From: JADLDB01 sp040755835
GTDB taxonomy: Bacteria > Myxococcota > Myxococcia > Myxococcales > Myxococcaceae
NCBI GenBank assembly: GCA_040755835.1
Contig: JBFMAB010000004.1
Span: 106,599 to 170,598, forward strand
DNA: 64,000 nucleotides
Direction: 5' to 3'
Part shown: piece after piece, positions 54,521 through 63,420 of the stretch
How positions within the stretch are numbered: position 1 is the stretch's first letter
How the letters are laid out: every line of letters begins with the position of its first letter
Notes under the pieces: generated by a model
The model's input: the letters and a program-made list of their open reading frames with translations, nothing else
Told to the model about the DNA's origin: nothing
Database searches by the model: none
Made by a program: the position numbers and the translations under genes

Positions 54521-54642
54521 CGGCACGGCGAACCAAGGTTGAAGGAGGTTCTCCCCCACCACTTCAGCAGCCTCGCCGTGCTGGTAGTCTGAGAAGACCC
54601 GCGGCCCGATGCTCTTTTCGCGTCGGGCCGCCTTCTTTTTTC
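54521..54642 (+). ncRNA. Structured small RNA with sigma-54 promoter, Pxr-like candidate
   Basis: About 120 nt. The 5' hairpin: GCACGGCGA (54523-54531) pairs perfectly with TCGCCGTGC (54573-54581). Inside it GTTGAAG (54538-54544) pairs with CTTCAGC (54562-54568, one G-U). The loop holds GGAGGTTCTCC and a run of five C (54553-54557), which can also form a GGAG/CTCC mini-hairpin. A spacer (CTGGTAGTCTGAGAAG) leads to a terminator hairpin. No ORF of note lies inside. It follows directly a sigma-54 activator gene, as the M. xanthus Pxr RNA (a negative regulator of fruiting-body development, known from Cystobacterineae) is described to do. The assignment is inference, as I cannot compare sequences. 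Confidence 0.65.
54601..54642 (+). terminator. Rho-independent terminator
   Basis: GCGGCCCGA (54601-54609) pairs perfectly with TCGGGCCGC (54623-54631), nine base pairs closing a 13-base loop, followed at once by CTTCTTTTTT. Such T-tract terminators are uncommon in this window, and it marks the 3' end of the small RNA. Confidence 0.85.
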
Positions 54643-54644
54643 CT

Positions 54645-55011
54645 TAACCCCACCGGCGTGCCGAAGCGCAGGAGGTGGCCGTCCGTGTCCCTCACGGACG
54701 GCTCGCGCGCGCCGCACGTCTGCGTGGTGGGGCCCGGCGAAGACGGGGCCGCGGGTGGTGGGCGCCACGGAGCCACGGGACTGCAGCGGGGCGAAGTGCG
54801 GCTCCACGTCGGGCACGGCCAGCCAGGCGACCGCGCCGGTGACGCCGTCGCCGGCGTGCGAGGACAGGTGCAGCTCATGCTCGCCGAGGCGCACCGCCGC
54901 GTACCCGGGGCCCGGGCCGTCCTGATCGCGCCACCGCAGCGTGGCGCCCAGCACCTCGGCGTCGAAGGCCAGCGAGACGTCGAGCTCCCTTCAGCGCAAG
55001 ACGGTGGCGCC
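54645..55011 (-). pseudogene. Glyoxalase/VOC-superfamily protein, decayed
   Basis: Minus-strand reading shows a VOC-type domain: GATVLR then an in-frame TGA (54991-54993), RELDVSLAFDAEVLGATLRW, VRLGEHELHLSSHAGDG and AVAWLAVPDVEPH. After about 54750 the expected ending (REPSVRDTDGHLLRFGTPV) lies in another frame. Thus at least one stop and one frameshift disrupt it, and no start codon or ribosome site remains. It lies downstream of nuoN and overlaps the small-RNA terminator on the opposite strand. Family members are glyoxalases, dioxygenases or drug-binding proteins; this copy is inactive. Confidence 0.72.
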
Positions 55012-55056
55012 CCGGGGCCTCCCCGGCGCTCCAGGCGAGCGCCGCCGCGTCGGCGC

Positions 55057-56616
55057 TCAGCCGCCGAACACCATGCCCAGCCGGCTGAACCACTCCGTCA
55101 CCGGGCCGGGGACGATGCCCAGCGCGACGACGCCGACGGCGGACACCACCAGCGCAAGCTCTGTCGTCCAGTGGCGCACCGGCGCGGGCGCGTCGACCGG
55201 CGCGGGCCGCATGTACATATACACGACGACGCGCAGGTAATAGTAGACGCCCGCGACGCTCGCGAGGATGCCGACGACGGCGAGGCCCAGCAGGCCCGCG
55301 TCCACCGCCGCGCCGAAGAGGTACAGCTTCCCGAGGAAGCCCACCGTCGGCGGCACGCCGCCCAGCGACAGCATGAACATCGCCATCGCCAGCGCCCAGC
55401 CCGGCTTGCGCTGGGCGAGGCCCGCGAAGCGCTCGAGGTCCCAGGTGTTGCTGCGCGTCTCGTCTTCGCGGCGCTCGATGGCGGCGATGGTGCCGAAGGC
55501 GCCGATGGCCGTCACCGTGTAGCCCAGCAGGTAGAAGAGGATGCCCTTGTAGACGCCGGCCGCCACGTTCGGCACCGCGCCCAGCAGCGGCGTCGCCGTC
55601 AGCACCCCCACCGGGTCGCTGCCCTTCGCCGCCGACGGGGCGAACAGCGCCGCCACGCCCAGCAACAGGTAGCCCGCGTGCGCGATGGAGGAGTACGCCA
55701 GCATGCGCTTCACGTTGCGCTGCGGCAGCGCCATCAGGTTGCCGCCCACCATGGTGAGGAAGGCCAGCGCGCTGAAGACGACGAAGGGCACCTCGGGCGA
55801 CAGGCCCTTCACCAGGAAGAGGAACACCCGCACCATCGCCACCACCGCGGCGGCCTTCACGCCCGCGCTCATCAGCGCCGTCACCGGCGTGGGCGCGCCC
55901 TCGTAGACGTCGGGCGTCCACATGTGGAACGGAACCGCCGCCACCTTGAAGGCGAAGCCGACCAGCACCAGCCCGAAGCCGGCGAACACCAGCCCCGGCT
56001 GCTGCACGAAGGCGGTGGGCAGCGCCGCGCCGACGTCCGCCAGCCGCGTCGAGCCGGTGGCGCCGTACAGGAGCGCCGCGCCGTACAGCAGCAGCGACGC
56101 CGAGAAGGCGCCGAGGATGAAGTACTTGAAGCCCGCCTCCGCCGGACGCGGGCCGCGGCGCAGGAAGCTGGTCAGCGCGTAGGTGGCGACCGACAGCACC
56201 TCGAGGTTGATGAACAGGGTGATGAACTCGGCCGACATGGCCAACAGGCTCATGCCCGAGGCGGCGAACAGCACCAGCGCGTAGAACTCGCCGCGCTCGG
56301 CGTTGCGGTGCTTCAGGAAGCCCGCCGACAGCAGCACCGCGAGCGCCGTGCCGAGGCACACCGTCACCGTCATCCAGCTGGAGAATGGGTCCAGCACCAC
56401 GTAGCCCTGCAGCACCGCGCGGCCGGGCTCGAAGGCGTTGGAGAAGGCCACCACGCCGGCCACCACGGCCGTCAGCGTGCCGATGACGGCCTGGTAGGTG
56501 CGCTGCGCCGTCGAGAGGAAGACCTCGGACAGCAGCAGGACGATGGCGCCGACGACGAGCACGCCCGTCGGCAGCACCGGCATGAAGTCCTGGAGCGTGA
56601 AGTGCGGAATGTTCAC
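55057..56616 (-). CDS. nuoN: NADH-quinone oxidoreductase subunit N
   Basis: 519 residues from a GTG at 56616. A 14-helix antiporter-like membrane subunit. Marks are KYFILGAFSASLLLYGAAL, FKVAAVPFHMWTPDVYEGAP with the conserved Lys and His, and MLAYSSIAHAGYLLLG. It forms one of the three proton channels of complex I. Follows nuoM after 19 bp. Last intact gene of the minus-strand nuo cluster. Confidence 0.95.
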   Translation of the reverse strand: MNIPHFTLQDFMPVLPTGVLVVGAIVLLLSEVFLSTAQRTYQAVIGTLTAVVAGVVAFSNAFEPGRAVLQGYVVLDPFSSWMTVTVCLGTALAVLLSAGFLKHRNAERGEFYALVLFAASGMSLLAMSAEFITLFINLEVLSVATYALTSFLRRGPRPAEAGFKYFILGAFSASLLLYGAALLYGATGSTRLADVGAALPTAFVQQPGLVFAGFGLVLVGFAFKVAAVPFHMWTPDVYEGAPTPVTALMSAGVKAAAVVAMVRVFLFLVKGLSPEVPFVVFSALAFLTMVGGNLMALPQRNVKRMLAYSSIAHAGYLLLGVAALFAPSAAKGSDPVGVLTATPLLGAVPNVAAGVYKGILFYLLGYTVTAIGAFGTIAAIERREDETRSNTWDLERFAGLAQRKPGWALAMAMFMLSLGGVPPTVGFLGKLYLFGAAVDAGLLGLAVVGILASVAGVYYYLRVVVYMYMRPAPVDAPAPVRHWTTELALVVSAVGVVALGIVPGPVTEWFSRLGMVFGG

Positions 56617-56635
56617 GGGGAGCCTCTCTGAGTCC

Positions 56636-58402
56636 TTAGGGCGTCGCGGGCTGCAGCTGCGGCTGCGCGGGGATGAGGCGCATCGGCCGCGCCGGCAACG
56701 CCGCGGGCTGCGGCACGGGCGCCGGGGCGGGCGCGGCGGGCCGTGCGTCGGCGACCGCTTCCTTCGGCAACGACCGCACGTAGACGCGCACCTTGGCGTC
56801 GTCGGCCACGGTCTCGCCCGAGGCGTACTGCGCGCGCGCCACGTAGCGCTGCGTCGATTGGTTCAGCACGTCGAGGAACGGCTGCGGCCTGAGGCCCATC
56901 ACCACGATGAGCAGCAGGAACGGCGCCGCCGCCAGCACCTCGCGCCGGCCGAGGTCCTTCAGGCCCAGGTTCTCCTGGTGCGTCAGCTGGCCGAAGAACA
57001 CCTTCTGCACCATCCACAGCATGTACGCCGCGCCGAGGATGACAGCGGTGGTCGCGACGACCGCGAGCCACGTCGGCAGGTTGGACTTGAAGGTTCCCAG
57101 CAGCACGAGGAACTCGCCGACGAAGCCGTTGGTACCCGGCACCGCCACCGAAGAGAAGGTGACGATGACGAAGAAGGCCGTGAAGACGGGCATCACCCGG
57201 GCGATGCCGCCGTAGTCGCTCATCAGGCGCGCGTGGCGGCGCTCGTAGAGGAAGCCGAACAGGAGAAACAGCGCGCCCGTCGACACGCCGTGGTTCAGCA
57301 TCTGGTACGCGCTGCCGGTGGCGCCTTCGGCCGTCAACGCCACCATGCCCAGCATGCAGTAACCCAGGTGCGACACCGACGAGTACGCGATGAGCTTCTT
57401 GATGTCGCGCTGCGCGAGGCACATGAACGCGCCGTAGACGATGCCCACGACGGCCAGCGCCGCCAGCAGCAGCTGGAACTGCCGCGCCGCCACCGGGAAG
57501 AGCGGAATGGCGAAGCGCCAGAAGCCGTACGTGCCCATCTTCAGCATCACGCCGGCCAGCACCATCGAGCCCGCCACCGGCGCCTGCACGTGCGCGTCGG
57601 GAAGCCACGTGTGCAGCGGGAACATCGGCACCTTGATGGCGAAGGCGAGCGCGAAGGCCAGGAACAGGTACGGCCCGAAGCGGAACAGCGCGAGCGCCGC
57701 GGGTGACAACCCCGCGCCATCACCGGCCGGGTTCGCCTTCACGTACTGCGCGAGCTCCCGGTTGGCCGCCATGAGGCCGTTGTAGAGCGTCGAGTAGTCG
57801 AAGCTGCGCAGCCCCGCCGGCGCGGCGAGGAAGTACACCGACAGGAGCGCCACCAGCATCAGCACGCTGCCCACCAGCGTGTAGAGGAAGAACTTCATCG
57901 CGGCCATCTGCCGCTCCTCCGAGCCCCACACGCCGATGAGCAGGTACATCGGAATGAGCATCGCCTCGAAGAAGACGTAGAAGAGCAGCGTGTCCACGGC
58001 GCAGACCGCGCCCAGCATCGCCGTCTGCAGCACGAGCAGCGCGAGGTGGAACTCCTTGACCCGCTCGTCCACGAACGTCCACGAGGACAGCACCACCAGC
58101 GGCCCGAGGATGCCCGTCAGGAGCACCAGCGCCACCGCGAGGCCGTCGACGCCGACGTGGTACGACAGCCCGATGTCGTCGATCCACGACAGGCGGTACT
58201 CGAGCTGGAACTCGACGGGGCTCTTCGGCTCGAACCGGCTCCAGGCCCACAGACAGGTGAGCAGGTTGAGCAACATGCCGCCCAGCGTCACCGCGCGGAT
58301 CTGCCCTTTTTCGGTCTTCGGCAGGAACATCACCAGCGCCGCCACCAGCAGCGGCGAGAAGATGACCAGGTTCAGGATGCGGGAGTCGTAGATGGAGTTC
58401 AC
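56636..58402 (-). CDS. nuoM: NADH-quinone oxidoreductase subunit M
   Basis: 588 residues from the GTG at 58402, overlapping the nuoL stop (GTGA). Antiporter-like membrane subunit with FFEAMLIPMYLLIGVWG (conserved Glu), IKVPMFPLHTWLPDAHVQAP and LIAYSSVSHLGYCMLG. The family is about 500 residues; here the C-terminus has about 70 extra residues, Ala/Pro-rich (APAPAPVPQPAALPARPMR). That tail is absent from textbook NuoM and may be a lineage feature. It forms a proton-translocating channel of complex I. Confidence 0.95.
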   Translation of the reverse strand: MNSIYDSRILNLVIFSPLLVAALVMFLPKTEKGQIRAVTLGGMLLNLLTCLWAWSRFEPKSPVEFQLEYRLSWIDDIGLSYHVGVDGLAVALVLLTGILGPLVVLSSWTFVDERVKEFHLALLVLQTAMLGAVCAVDTLLFYVFFEAMLIPMYLLIGVWGSEERQMAAMKFFLYTLVGSVLMLVALLSVYFLAAPAGLRSFDYSTLYNGLMAANRELAQYVKANPAGDGAGLSPAALALFRFGPYLFLAFALAFAIKVPMFPLHTWLPDAHVQAPVAGSMVLAGVMLKMGTYGFWRFAIPLFPVAARQFQLLLAALAVVGIVYGAFMCLAQRDIKKLIAYSSVSHLGYCMLGMVALTAEGATGSAYQMLNHGVSTGALFLLFGFLYERRHARLMSDYGGIARVMPVFTAFFVIVTFSSVAVPGTNGFVGEFLVLLGTFKSNLPTWLAVVATTAVILGAAYMLWMVQKVFFGQLTHQENLGLKDLGRREVLAAAPFLLLIVVMGLRPQPFLDVLNQSTQRYVARAQYASGETVADDAKVRVYVRSLPKEAVADARPAAPAPAPVPQPAALPARPMRLIPAQPQLQPATP

Positions 58403-60594
58403 GGCATCACCTTCATGAGCGCCCACACCAGGCCGCCGGCCAGCGCCACCGCCATCACCGCCGCGTACATCTGCGCGTCACCCGTCTGCAGGTAGCGCAG
58501 CACCGCGCCGGTGCGCGCCGTCACCCACGCCGTGCCGCGCACCATGACGCCGTCGATGAGCACCGCGTCGATGATGCGGTGCGCCGCGCGGGCGACGAAG
58601 GTGAGCGGGCGGATCAGGACGGCGTTGTACAGCTCGTCCACGTAGAACTTGTTGAACGAAAGCTTCCGCAAGGGCTCGAGGGCCTGCGGCAGCTTCTTCA
58701 CCTGCGGCAGGTACCGGCGGTACACCCAGAACGCCAGGGCACCGGCGGCGACCGCGATGAGCCAGGCCTGCACGTACGCGCCCAGGAGTCCACCGTGCTC
58801 CTTCGGCAGCACCACGAAGTTCTTCTGCGCGATGAGGTCGTTGGTGGTGCGGAACACCGGGTCGAGGAAGTTCTCCATCAACGCCTGCGTCACCATGTGG
58901 CCGCCGTGCTGCACGTGCATGATCGGCAGGCCGTGCACCAGCGCCACGACGGACAGCACCGCCAGCACCACCAGGGGACCCGTCATCACCGGCGACGACT
59001 CGTGCGCGTGCGGCACCTTCGCGTCCTTCGCGCGCTCACCCTCGAAGGTGAGGAAGTACAGCCGCATCATGTAGAAGCTGGTGCCCGCCGCCGTCACCAC
59101 GCCCAGCCAGTACGCCAGGTGGCCCGCCCACTCGAACCCGGCGATGCCGTTGACGTGCGCCGCGTGGAGAATGGCGTCCTTCGAGAAGAAGCCCGACAAG
59201 GGCACGATGCCGGTGATGGCCAGCGTCGCCACGAGGAAGGTGGCCCAGGTGACGGGCATCTCCTTGCGCACGCCACCCAGCTTGGTGATGTCCTCCTCGT
59301 CGGCGTTGCCGTGCATGACGCTGCCGGCGCCGAGGAAGAGGCAGGCCTTGAAGAAGGCGTGCGTCACGACGTGCAGGAAGGCCGCCCAGAAGGCGCCCAC
59401 GCCGATGCCGAGGAACATGAAGCCCAGCTGCGACACCGTCGAGTACGCCAGCACCTTCTTGATGCCCGTCTGGGTGAAGGCGATGAGCGCGGCCACCAGC
59501 GCCGTCGTCGCGCCGATGAGCGCGATGACCGCCATCGCCGTCGGCGACAGCACCACCAGGTAGCTCAACCGGCAGAACAGGTAGATGCCGCTCGTCACCA
59601 TCGTCGCGGCGTGGATGAGCGCGGACACCGGCGTCGGGCCCGCCATGGCGTCGGGTAGCCAGACGTACAGCGGAATCTGCGCCGACTTGCCCGCCGCGCC
59701 GAGGAGGAACAGCAGGAGAATGAGGGTGAGCGCGGTGCCGTACGACAGGCCCCTGAGCGGCCCCGTCGCGATGTCCTGCGTGAGCAGGTTCGGCATCATC
59801 CGCGCCGTCTCTTCCAGCACGCTGGTCGCCAGCGGACCCTTGGCCTGCAGCGCCTGGCCGTAGCGCGCCGCCACCGTCGCCCCGTCCGCGCCGCCCCGGT
59901 TCAGACTGGTGACCGGCAGCTGCGTGATGGACTCGACCACCAGCACCAACAGGAAGCTGGCGACCAGGAAGCCGAAGTCGCCGACGCGGTTGGTGATGAA
60001 GGCCTTTCTGCCGGCGAACGCCTTCTGCGCGTCGTCGTACCAGAAGCCGATCAGCAGGTAGCTGCACATGCCGACGCCTTCCCAGCCCACGAAGAGCAGG
60101 GGCAGCGAGTCGGCCAGCACCAGCGTCAGCATCGCCGCGACGAACAGGTTCAGGTACGCGAAGAAGCGCCAGTACCCCGCGTCGTGGCTCATGTACCCGG
60201 TCGAGTACAGGTGAATGAGGAAGCCGACGCCGGTGATGACCAGCAGCATCGAGCCCGACAGGTGGTCGGCCATGAGGCCGAACGTCACCTTGAAGGTGCC
60301 CGCCTGGAACCAGGTGCCGAAGTCGCCGCCCACCGCGTAGGTGACGGGGCCGAACGGCGAGCTCGCCATCGAGCGGTAGTCGTTGATGGTCCAGAACACC
60401 AGCAGCGACAACAGGAAGCTGCCGCCCACCGCGCCCACCGCGACGAGGTGCGTGTTCTGCCGGCCGATGATTTTCCCGAAGACGCCCGAGACGAAGGCGC
60501 CGAGCAGCGGCAGCGCGATGATGAGCCACAGCGCGTTGCCGGCCACCTGCGCGTCCACCGGAGCCGTCTGGAAGAAGAGCTGAAGTTTCTCCAC
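58399..60594 (-). CDS. nuoL: NADH-quinone oxidoreductase subunit L
   Basis: 731 residues from a GTG at 60594, longer than the typical 610-650. Antiporter-like core: LFVGWEGVGMCSYLLIGFWY with the conserved Glu, FITNRVGDFGF, SAQIPLYVWLPDAMAGPTPV, and the TVSQLGFMFLGIG segment. The C-terminal third includes the long lateral helix and an extra span (LVWALMKVMP at the end). Distal proton channel of complex I in the inner membrane. Followed by nuoM through a four-base overlap. Confidence 0.96.
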   Translation of the reverse strand: MEKLQLFFQTAPVDAQVAGNALWLIIALPLLGAFVSGVFGKIIGRQNTHLVAVGAVGGSFLLSLLVFWTINDYRSMASSPFGPVTYAVGGDFGTWFQAGTFKVTFGLMADHLSGSMLLVITGVGFLIHLYSTGYMSHDAGYWRFFAYLNLFVAAMLTLVLADSLPLLFVGWEGVGMCSYLLIGFWYDDAQKAFAGRKAFITNRVGDFGFLVASFLLVLVVESITQLPVTSLNRGGADGATVAARYGQALQAKGPLATSVLEETARMMPNLLTQDIATGPLRGLSYGTALTLILLLFLLGAAGKSAQIPLYVWLPDAMAGPTPVSALIHAATMVTSGIYLFCRLSYLVVLSPTAMAVIALIGATTALVAALIAFTQTGIKKVLAYSTVSQLGFMFLGIGVGAFWAAFLHVVTHAFFKACLFLGAGSVMHGNADEEDITKLGGVRKEMPVTWATFLVATLAITGIVPLSGFFSKDAILHAAHVNGIAGFEWAGHLAYWLGVVTAAGTSFYMMRLYFLTFEGERAKDAKVPHAHESSPVMTGPLVVLAVLSVVALVHGLPIMHVQHGGHMVTQALMENFLDPVFRTTNDLIAQKNFVVLPKEHGGLLGAYVQAWLIAVAAGALAFWVYRRYLPQVKKLPQALEPLRKLSFNKFYVDELYNAVLIRPLTFVARAAHRIIDAVLIDGVMVRGTAWVTARTGAVLRYLQTGDAQMYAAVMAVALAGGLVWALMKVMP

Positions 60595-60628
60595 GGTCTT
60601 GGTCTCTCCTGGTGCGAGTCCGGCTACG

Positions 60629-60940
60629 TCAGTGCTTCATCGACTGGATTTCCTCGATGTTCACGGTGCCACGGCTCCGGAACACCGAGATGACGATCGC
60701 GAGGCCCACCGCGGCTTCCGCGGCGGCCACCGCGATGATGAAGAAGGCCGACAGGTGCCCCACCACGTCGCCGCGCTCGCGCGCGAAGGCGAGGAAGGTG
60801 AGGTTGGCGGCGTTCAGCATCAGCTCGATGCACATGAACACCACCAGCGCGTTGCGGCGCAGCAGCACCCCCACCATGCCGATGCTGAACAGCACCGCCG
60901 CGAGGATGAGGTAGTTGGCCGTCGGGACCGTCTGCAACAT
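60629..60940 (-). CDS. nuoK: NADH-quinone oxidoreductase subunit K
   Basis: 103 residues, three membrane helices. The conserved Glu residues are in FMCIELMLNAANL and AAAEAAVGLAIV, matching the pair known to be needed for proton coupling in NuoK. Usual size is about 100. Lies between nuoJ (40 bp upstream) and nuoL (34 bp downstream). Confidence 0.96.
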   Translation of the reverse strand: MLQTVPTANYLILAAVLFSIGMVGVLLRRNALVVFMCIELMLNAANLTFLAFARERGDVVGHLSAFFIIAVAAAEAAVGLAIVISVFRSRGTVNIEEIQSMKH

Positions 60941-60980
60941 TCTGCTTCCCCTTCCCTTGTTCCCTGGTTCCCGCGACGCG

Positions 60981-61496
60981 CTACACGCGCGCCTTGGCGA
61001 CCACCACCGCGCCCACGATCGCCACCAGCAAGAGCAGCGACACCGCTTCGAACGGGAACAGCCACTGCGTGTAGAGAATCGCGCCGAGGTGCTTGATGGT
61101 GCCGAAGTCGCCGAGCCGCGCGGCGTCGCCCGTCCACGCCAGGGTCTCGGTCGCCGGCAGCCGGCGGAACACCATCACCAGCGCCGCCAGGATCGCCACC
61201 ACGCCCACCACGCCCGCGATGCGCCACGCCGAGAACGTCATCACCGGGCCCTGGTCCGACAGCGACAGGAGCATGATGACGAAGAGGAACAGCACCATGA
61301 TCGCGCCGGCGTACACGAGCACCTGCAGCGCGGCGATGGTGTGCGCCCACAAGAGCACGTAGATGCCGGCGAGGAAGAAGAAGGTGGCCACCAGCGACAT
61401 CGCGCTGGCGATCGGGTTGCGCGAGAAGATGACGCCGCTCGCCGACGCCACCGTCGCCACCGAGAACACCCAGAACAGGACCTGTTCGGCGCTCAC
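60981..61496 (-). CDS. nuoJ: NADH-quinone oxidoreductase subunit J
   Basis: 171 residues from the GTG at 61496, overlapping the nuoF stop as GTGA. Five helices, with SRNPIASAMSLVATFFFLAG and LVYAGAIMVLFLFVIMLLS, the NuoJ signature containing the pi-bulge helix 3. Proton path subunit of complex I. It follows nuoF directly, with no nuoG, nuoH or nuoI between, unlike the usual E. coli order. Confidence 0.95.
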   Translation of the reverse strand: MSAEQVLFWVFSVATVASASGVIFSRNPIASAMSLVATFFFLAGIYVLLWAHTIAALQVLVYAGAIMVLFLFVIMLLSLSDQGPVMTFSAWRIAGVVGVVAILAALVMVFRRLPATETLAWTGDAARLGDFGTIKHLGAILYTQWLFPFEAVSLLLLVAIVGAVVVAKARV

Positions 61497-62830
61497 TTGA
61501 ACTCTCCGAAGACGCCCCACGGCTTGTCGCCACGGGGGCACCGCCCGAGCTTGATGTGCTGCTCGAACTCGGCGCGGAACTTGGTGACGAAGGACTGCAC
61601 CGGCAGCGCGCCCGCGTCGCCGAGCGCGCAGATGGTGTTGCCGAGGCCGATGGGCGGCCACGGCGCGATGGCCGAGGCGACGTTCATCAGCGTGTCGAGG
61701 TCCTGCGGCTCGCCGCGGCCCTCTTCAATCTTCCGGAGGATGCGCGTCATCCACGGCTGACCTTCACGGCAGGGCGTGCACTGGCCGCACGACTCCTCCG
61801 CGTAGAAGCGCGCCACCCGCCACAGGCACCGCACCATGCACGCGGTGTCGTCCATCACCATCACGCCGCCCGAGCCCGCCATGGACTGCAGCGGCTTGAA
61901 GGCGTCGAACTCGAGCTTCACGTCGATTTCGTCGGCGGTCAGCACCGGCGCCGAGCTGCCGCCGGGAATCACCGCCTTCACCGAGCGCCCTTCCGGCAGG
62001 CCCTGGCCGTAGGCCGGGTCGAAGATGAGCTCGCGCAGGGACGTGTCCATCGCCACTTCGTAGGTGCCCGGCCGGTTGACCGCGCCGGACAGCGTGACGA
62101 GGCGCGTGCCGCCGGACTTGCCCGCGCCCAGCCTCAAGAACCAGTCAGCGCCCTTCTCGAAGATGCGGGGCAGCGAGGCGATGGTCTCGACGTTGTTCAC
62201 CACCGTCGGGCAGCCGAACAGGCCGACCACCGCGGGGAACGGGGGCTTCAGGCGCGGCCAGCCCTTCTTGCCTTCGAGCGACTCGAGCAGCGCCGTCTCT
62301 TCGCCGCAGATGTACGCGCCCGCCCCGCGCACCTGGTAGACGTTGAGCTCGAAGTCCTTGCCGAGCAGCTTCTTGCCGAAGATGCCGTCGGCGTAGGCCT
62401 CGGCGATCGCCTGGTCGAGCACGGCGGACGGGTACTTGAACTCGCCGCGGGCGTAGATGTAGCAGGTGTGCGCGCCCAGCGCGTAGCAGGCGATCGCGAT
62501 GCCCTCGAGCAACAGGTGCGGGTCTTTCTCGAGGATGAAGCGGTCCTTCGCGGTGCCCGGCTCCGACTCGTCGGCGTTGATGGCCAGGTAGCGCGGCTTG
62601 TTGTTCTTCTCGAACGACGGCACGAAGGACCACTTGAGGCCCGTCGGGAAGCCGGCGCCGCCGCGCCCGCGCAGCGCGGACTTCTTCACCTCCTCGGTGA
62701 TGGCCGCGGGCGTCATCTCCAACGCCTTCTTCGCCGCCGCGTAGCCGCCGTGCTGCTTGTAGACCGAAAGCGTGTTCTGCCCGGGCCGGTCCCAGTCGCG
62801 GGTGATGACCTTCTCGGTGAGGACGCTCAT
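61493..62830 (-). CDS. nuoF: NADH-quinone oxidoreductase subunit F
   Basis: 445 residues from the ATG at 62830, overlapping the nuoE stop (ATGA). GRGGAGFPTGLKW binds NADH, INADESEPGTAKDR and ICGEETALLESLEG bind FMN, and ESCGQCTPCREG plus a later Cys in NTICALGD bind the 4Fe-4S cluster N3. It takes electrons from NADH at the tip of the peripheral arm. Followed at once by nuoJ. Confidence 0.97.
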   Translation of the reverse strand: MSVLTEKVITRDWDRPGQNTLSVYKQHGGYAAAKKALEMTPAAITEEVKKSALRGRGGAGFPTGLKWSFVPSFEKNNKPRYLAINADESEPGTAKDRFILEKDPHLLLEGIAIACYALGAHTCYIYARGEFKYPSAVLDQAIAEAYADGIFGKKLLGKDFELNVYQVRGAGAYICGEETALLESLEGKKGWPRLKPPFPAVVGLFGCPTVVNNVETIASLPRIFEKGADWFLRLGAGKSGGTRLVTLSGAVNRPGTYEVAMDTSLRELIFDPAYGQGLPEGRSVKAVIPGGSSAPVLTADEIDVKLEFDAFKPLQSMAGSGGVMVMDDTACMVRCLWRVARFYAEESCGQCTPCREGQPWMTRILRKIEEGRGEPQDLDTLMNVASAIAPWPPIGLGNTICALGDAGALPVQSFVTKFRAEFEQHIKLGRCPRGDKPWGVFGEFK

Positions 62831-63315
62831 GTCAGCTTCTCCAGCAGCGCGTCGACCTTCGCCTTCGTCAGGTTCTCGTAGTGGTCCTCGTTCACCTGGA
62901 GGCACGGCGCGGTGCCGCACGACGCGAGGCACTCCGTCTCGCGCAGGAAGTACTTCTCGCCGTTCTCGCCGGCCTTCGTGGCGAGCTTCTGCTCGAGGTA
63001 CGCCAGCAGTCCTTCCGCGCCCCGCAGCGCGCACGCCAGGTTGGTGCAGACGTCGATGACGTACTTGCCCGGCTTCTGCGTGTGGAACATCACGTAGAAG
63101 GTGGCGACCTCGTAGCAGTGCTCGACGGTCGTCTCGAGGCGCTCGGCCACCAGCTTCATGCCTTCCGGAGGCAGCCAGCCTTTCAGCGTCTGGAGCAGCC
63201 GCAGGGCGGGCAGCATGGCCGCGCTCTTGCGATCCGAGGGGTAGTGCGACAGCAGCTCGGCGATCCCCGCGTCGAATCGCTTCTGCTCGTCCGGGGTGAA
63301 CAGGGGGTCCGACAT
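62827..63315 (-). CDS. nuoE: NADH-quinone oxidoreductase subunit E
   Basis: 162 residues from the ATG at 63315. The thioredoxin-like fold carries the 2Fe-2S cluster N1a ligands in VCTNLAC (C-x4-C) and ECLASC (C-x3-C). The N-terminal helical part (LLQTLKGWLPPEGMKLVAE) is normal. First gene of the nuo cluster here. No promoter was recognised in the GC-rich upstream region. Confidence 0.95.
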   Translation of the reverse strand: MSDPLFTPDEQKRFDAGIAELLSHYPSDRKSAAMLPALRLLQTLKGWLPPEGMKLVAERLETTVEHCYEVATFYVMFHTQKPGKYVIDVCTNLACALRGAEGLLAYLEQKLATKAGENGEKYFLRETECLASCGTAPCLQVNEDHYENLTKAKVDALLEKLT

Positions 63316-63420
63316 GGCGGGCCGGTTCGTAGAGGTCACCCGCCCCGCCGTCAACGAAATCCGTGGGTCAGCGCGGGCCTAACGCGCCGATTCGGCTTGA
63401 GGTTTTCCCGCCCCCGGGGC

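Noticed and set aside
54521..54642. 6S RNA, SRP RNA or tmRNA
   Set aside because: No long central-bulge hairpin, no GGAA/GUGC-type SRP tip, and no tRNA-like ends; the length and the terminator fit a trans-acting small RNA.
54991..54993. In-frame TGA in the VOC gene as a selenocysteine codon, given selB nearby
   Set aside because: The position corresponds to a variable residue in the VOC fold, not a redox Cys. There is also a second frameshift and no start codon, so decay explains it better.
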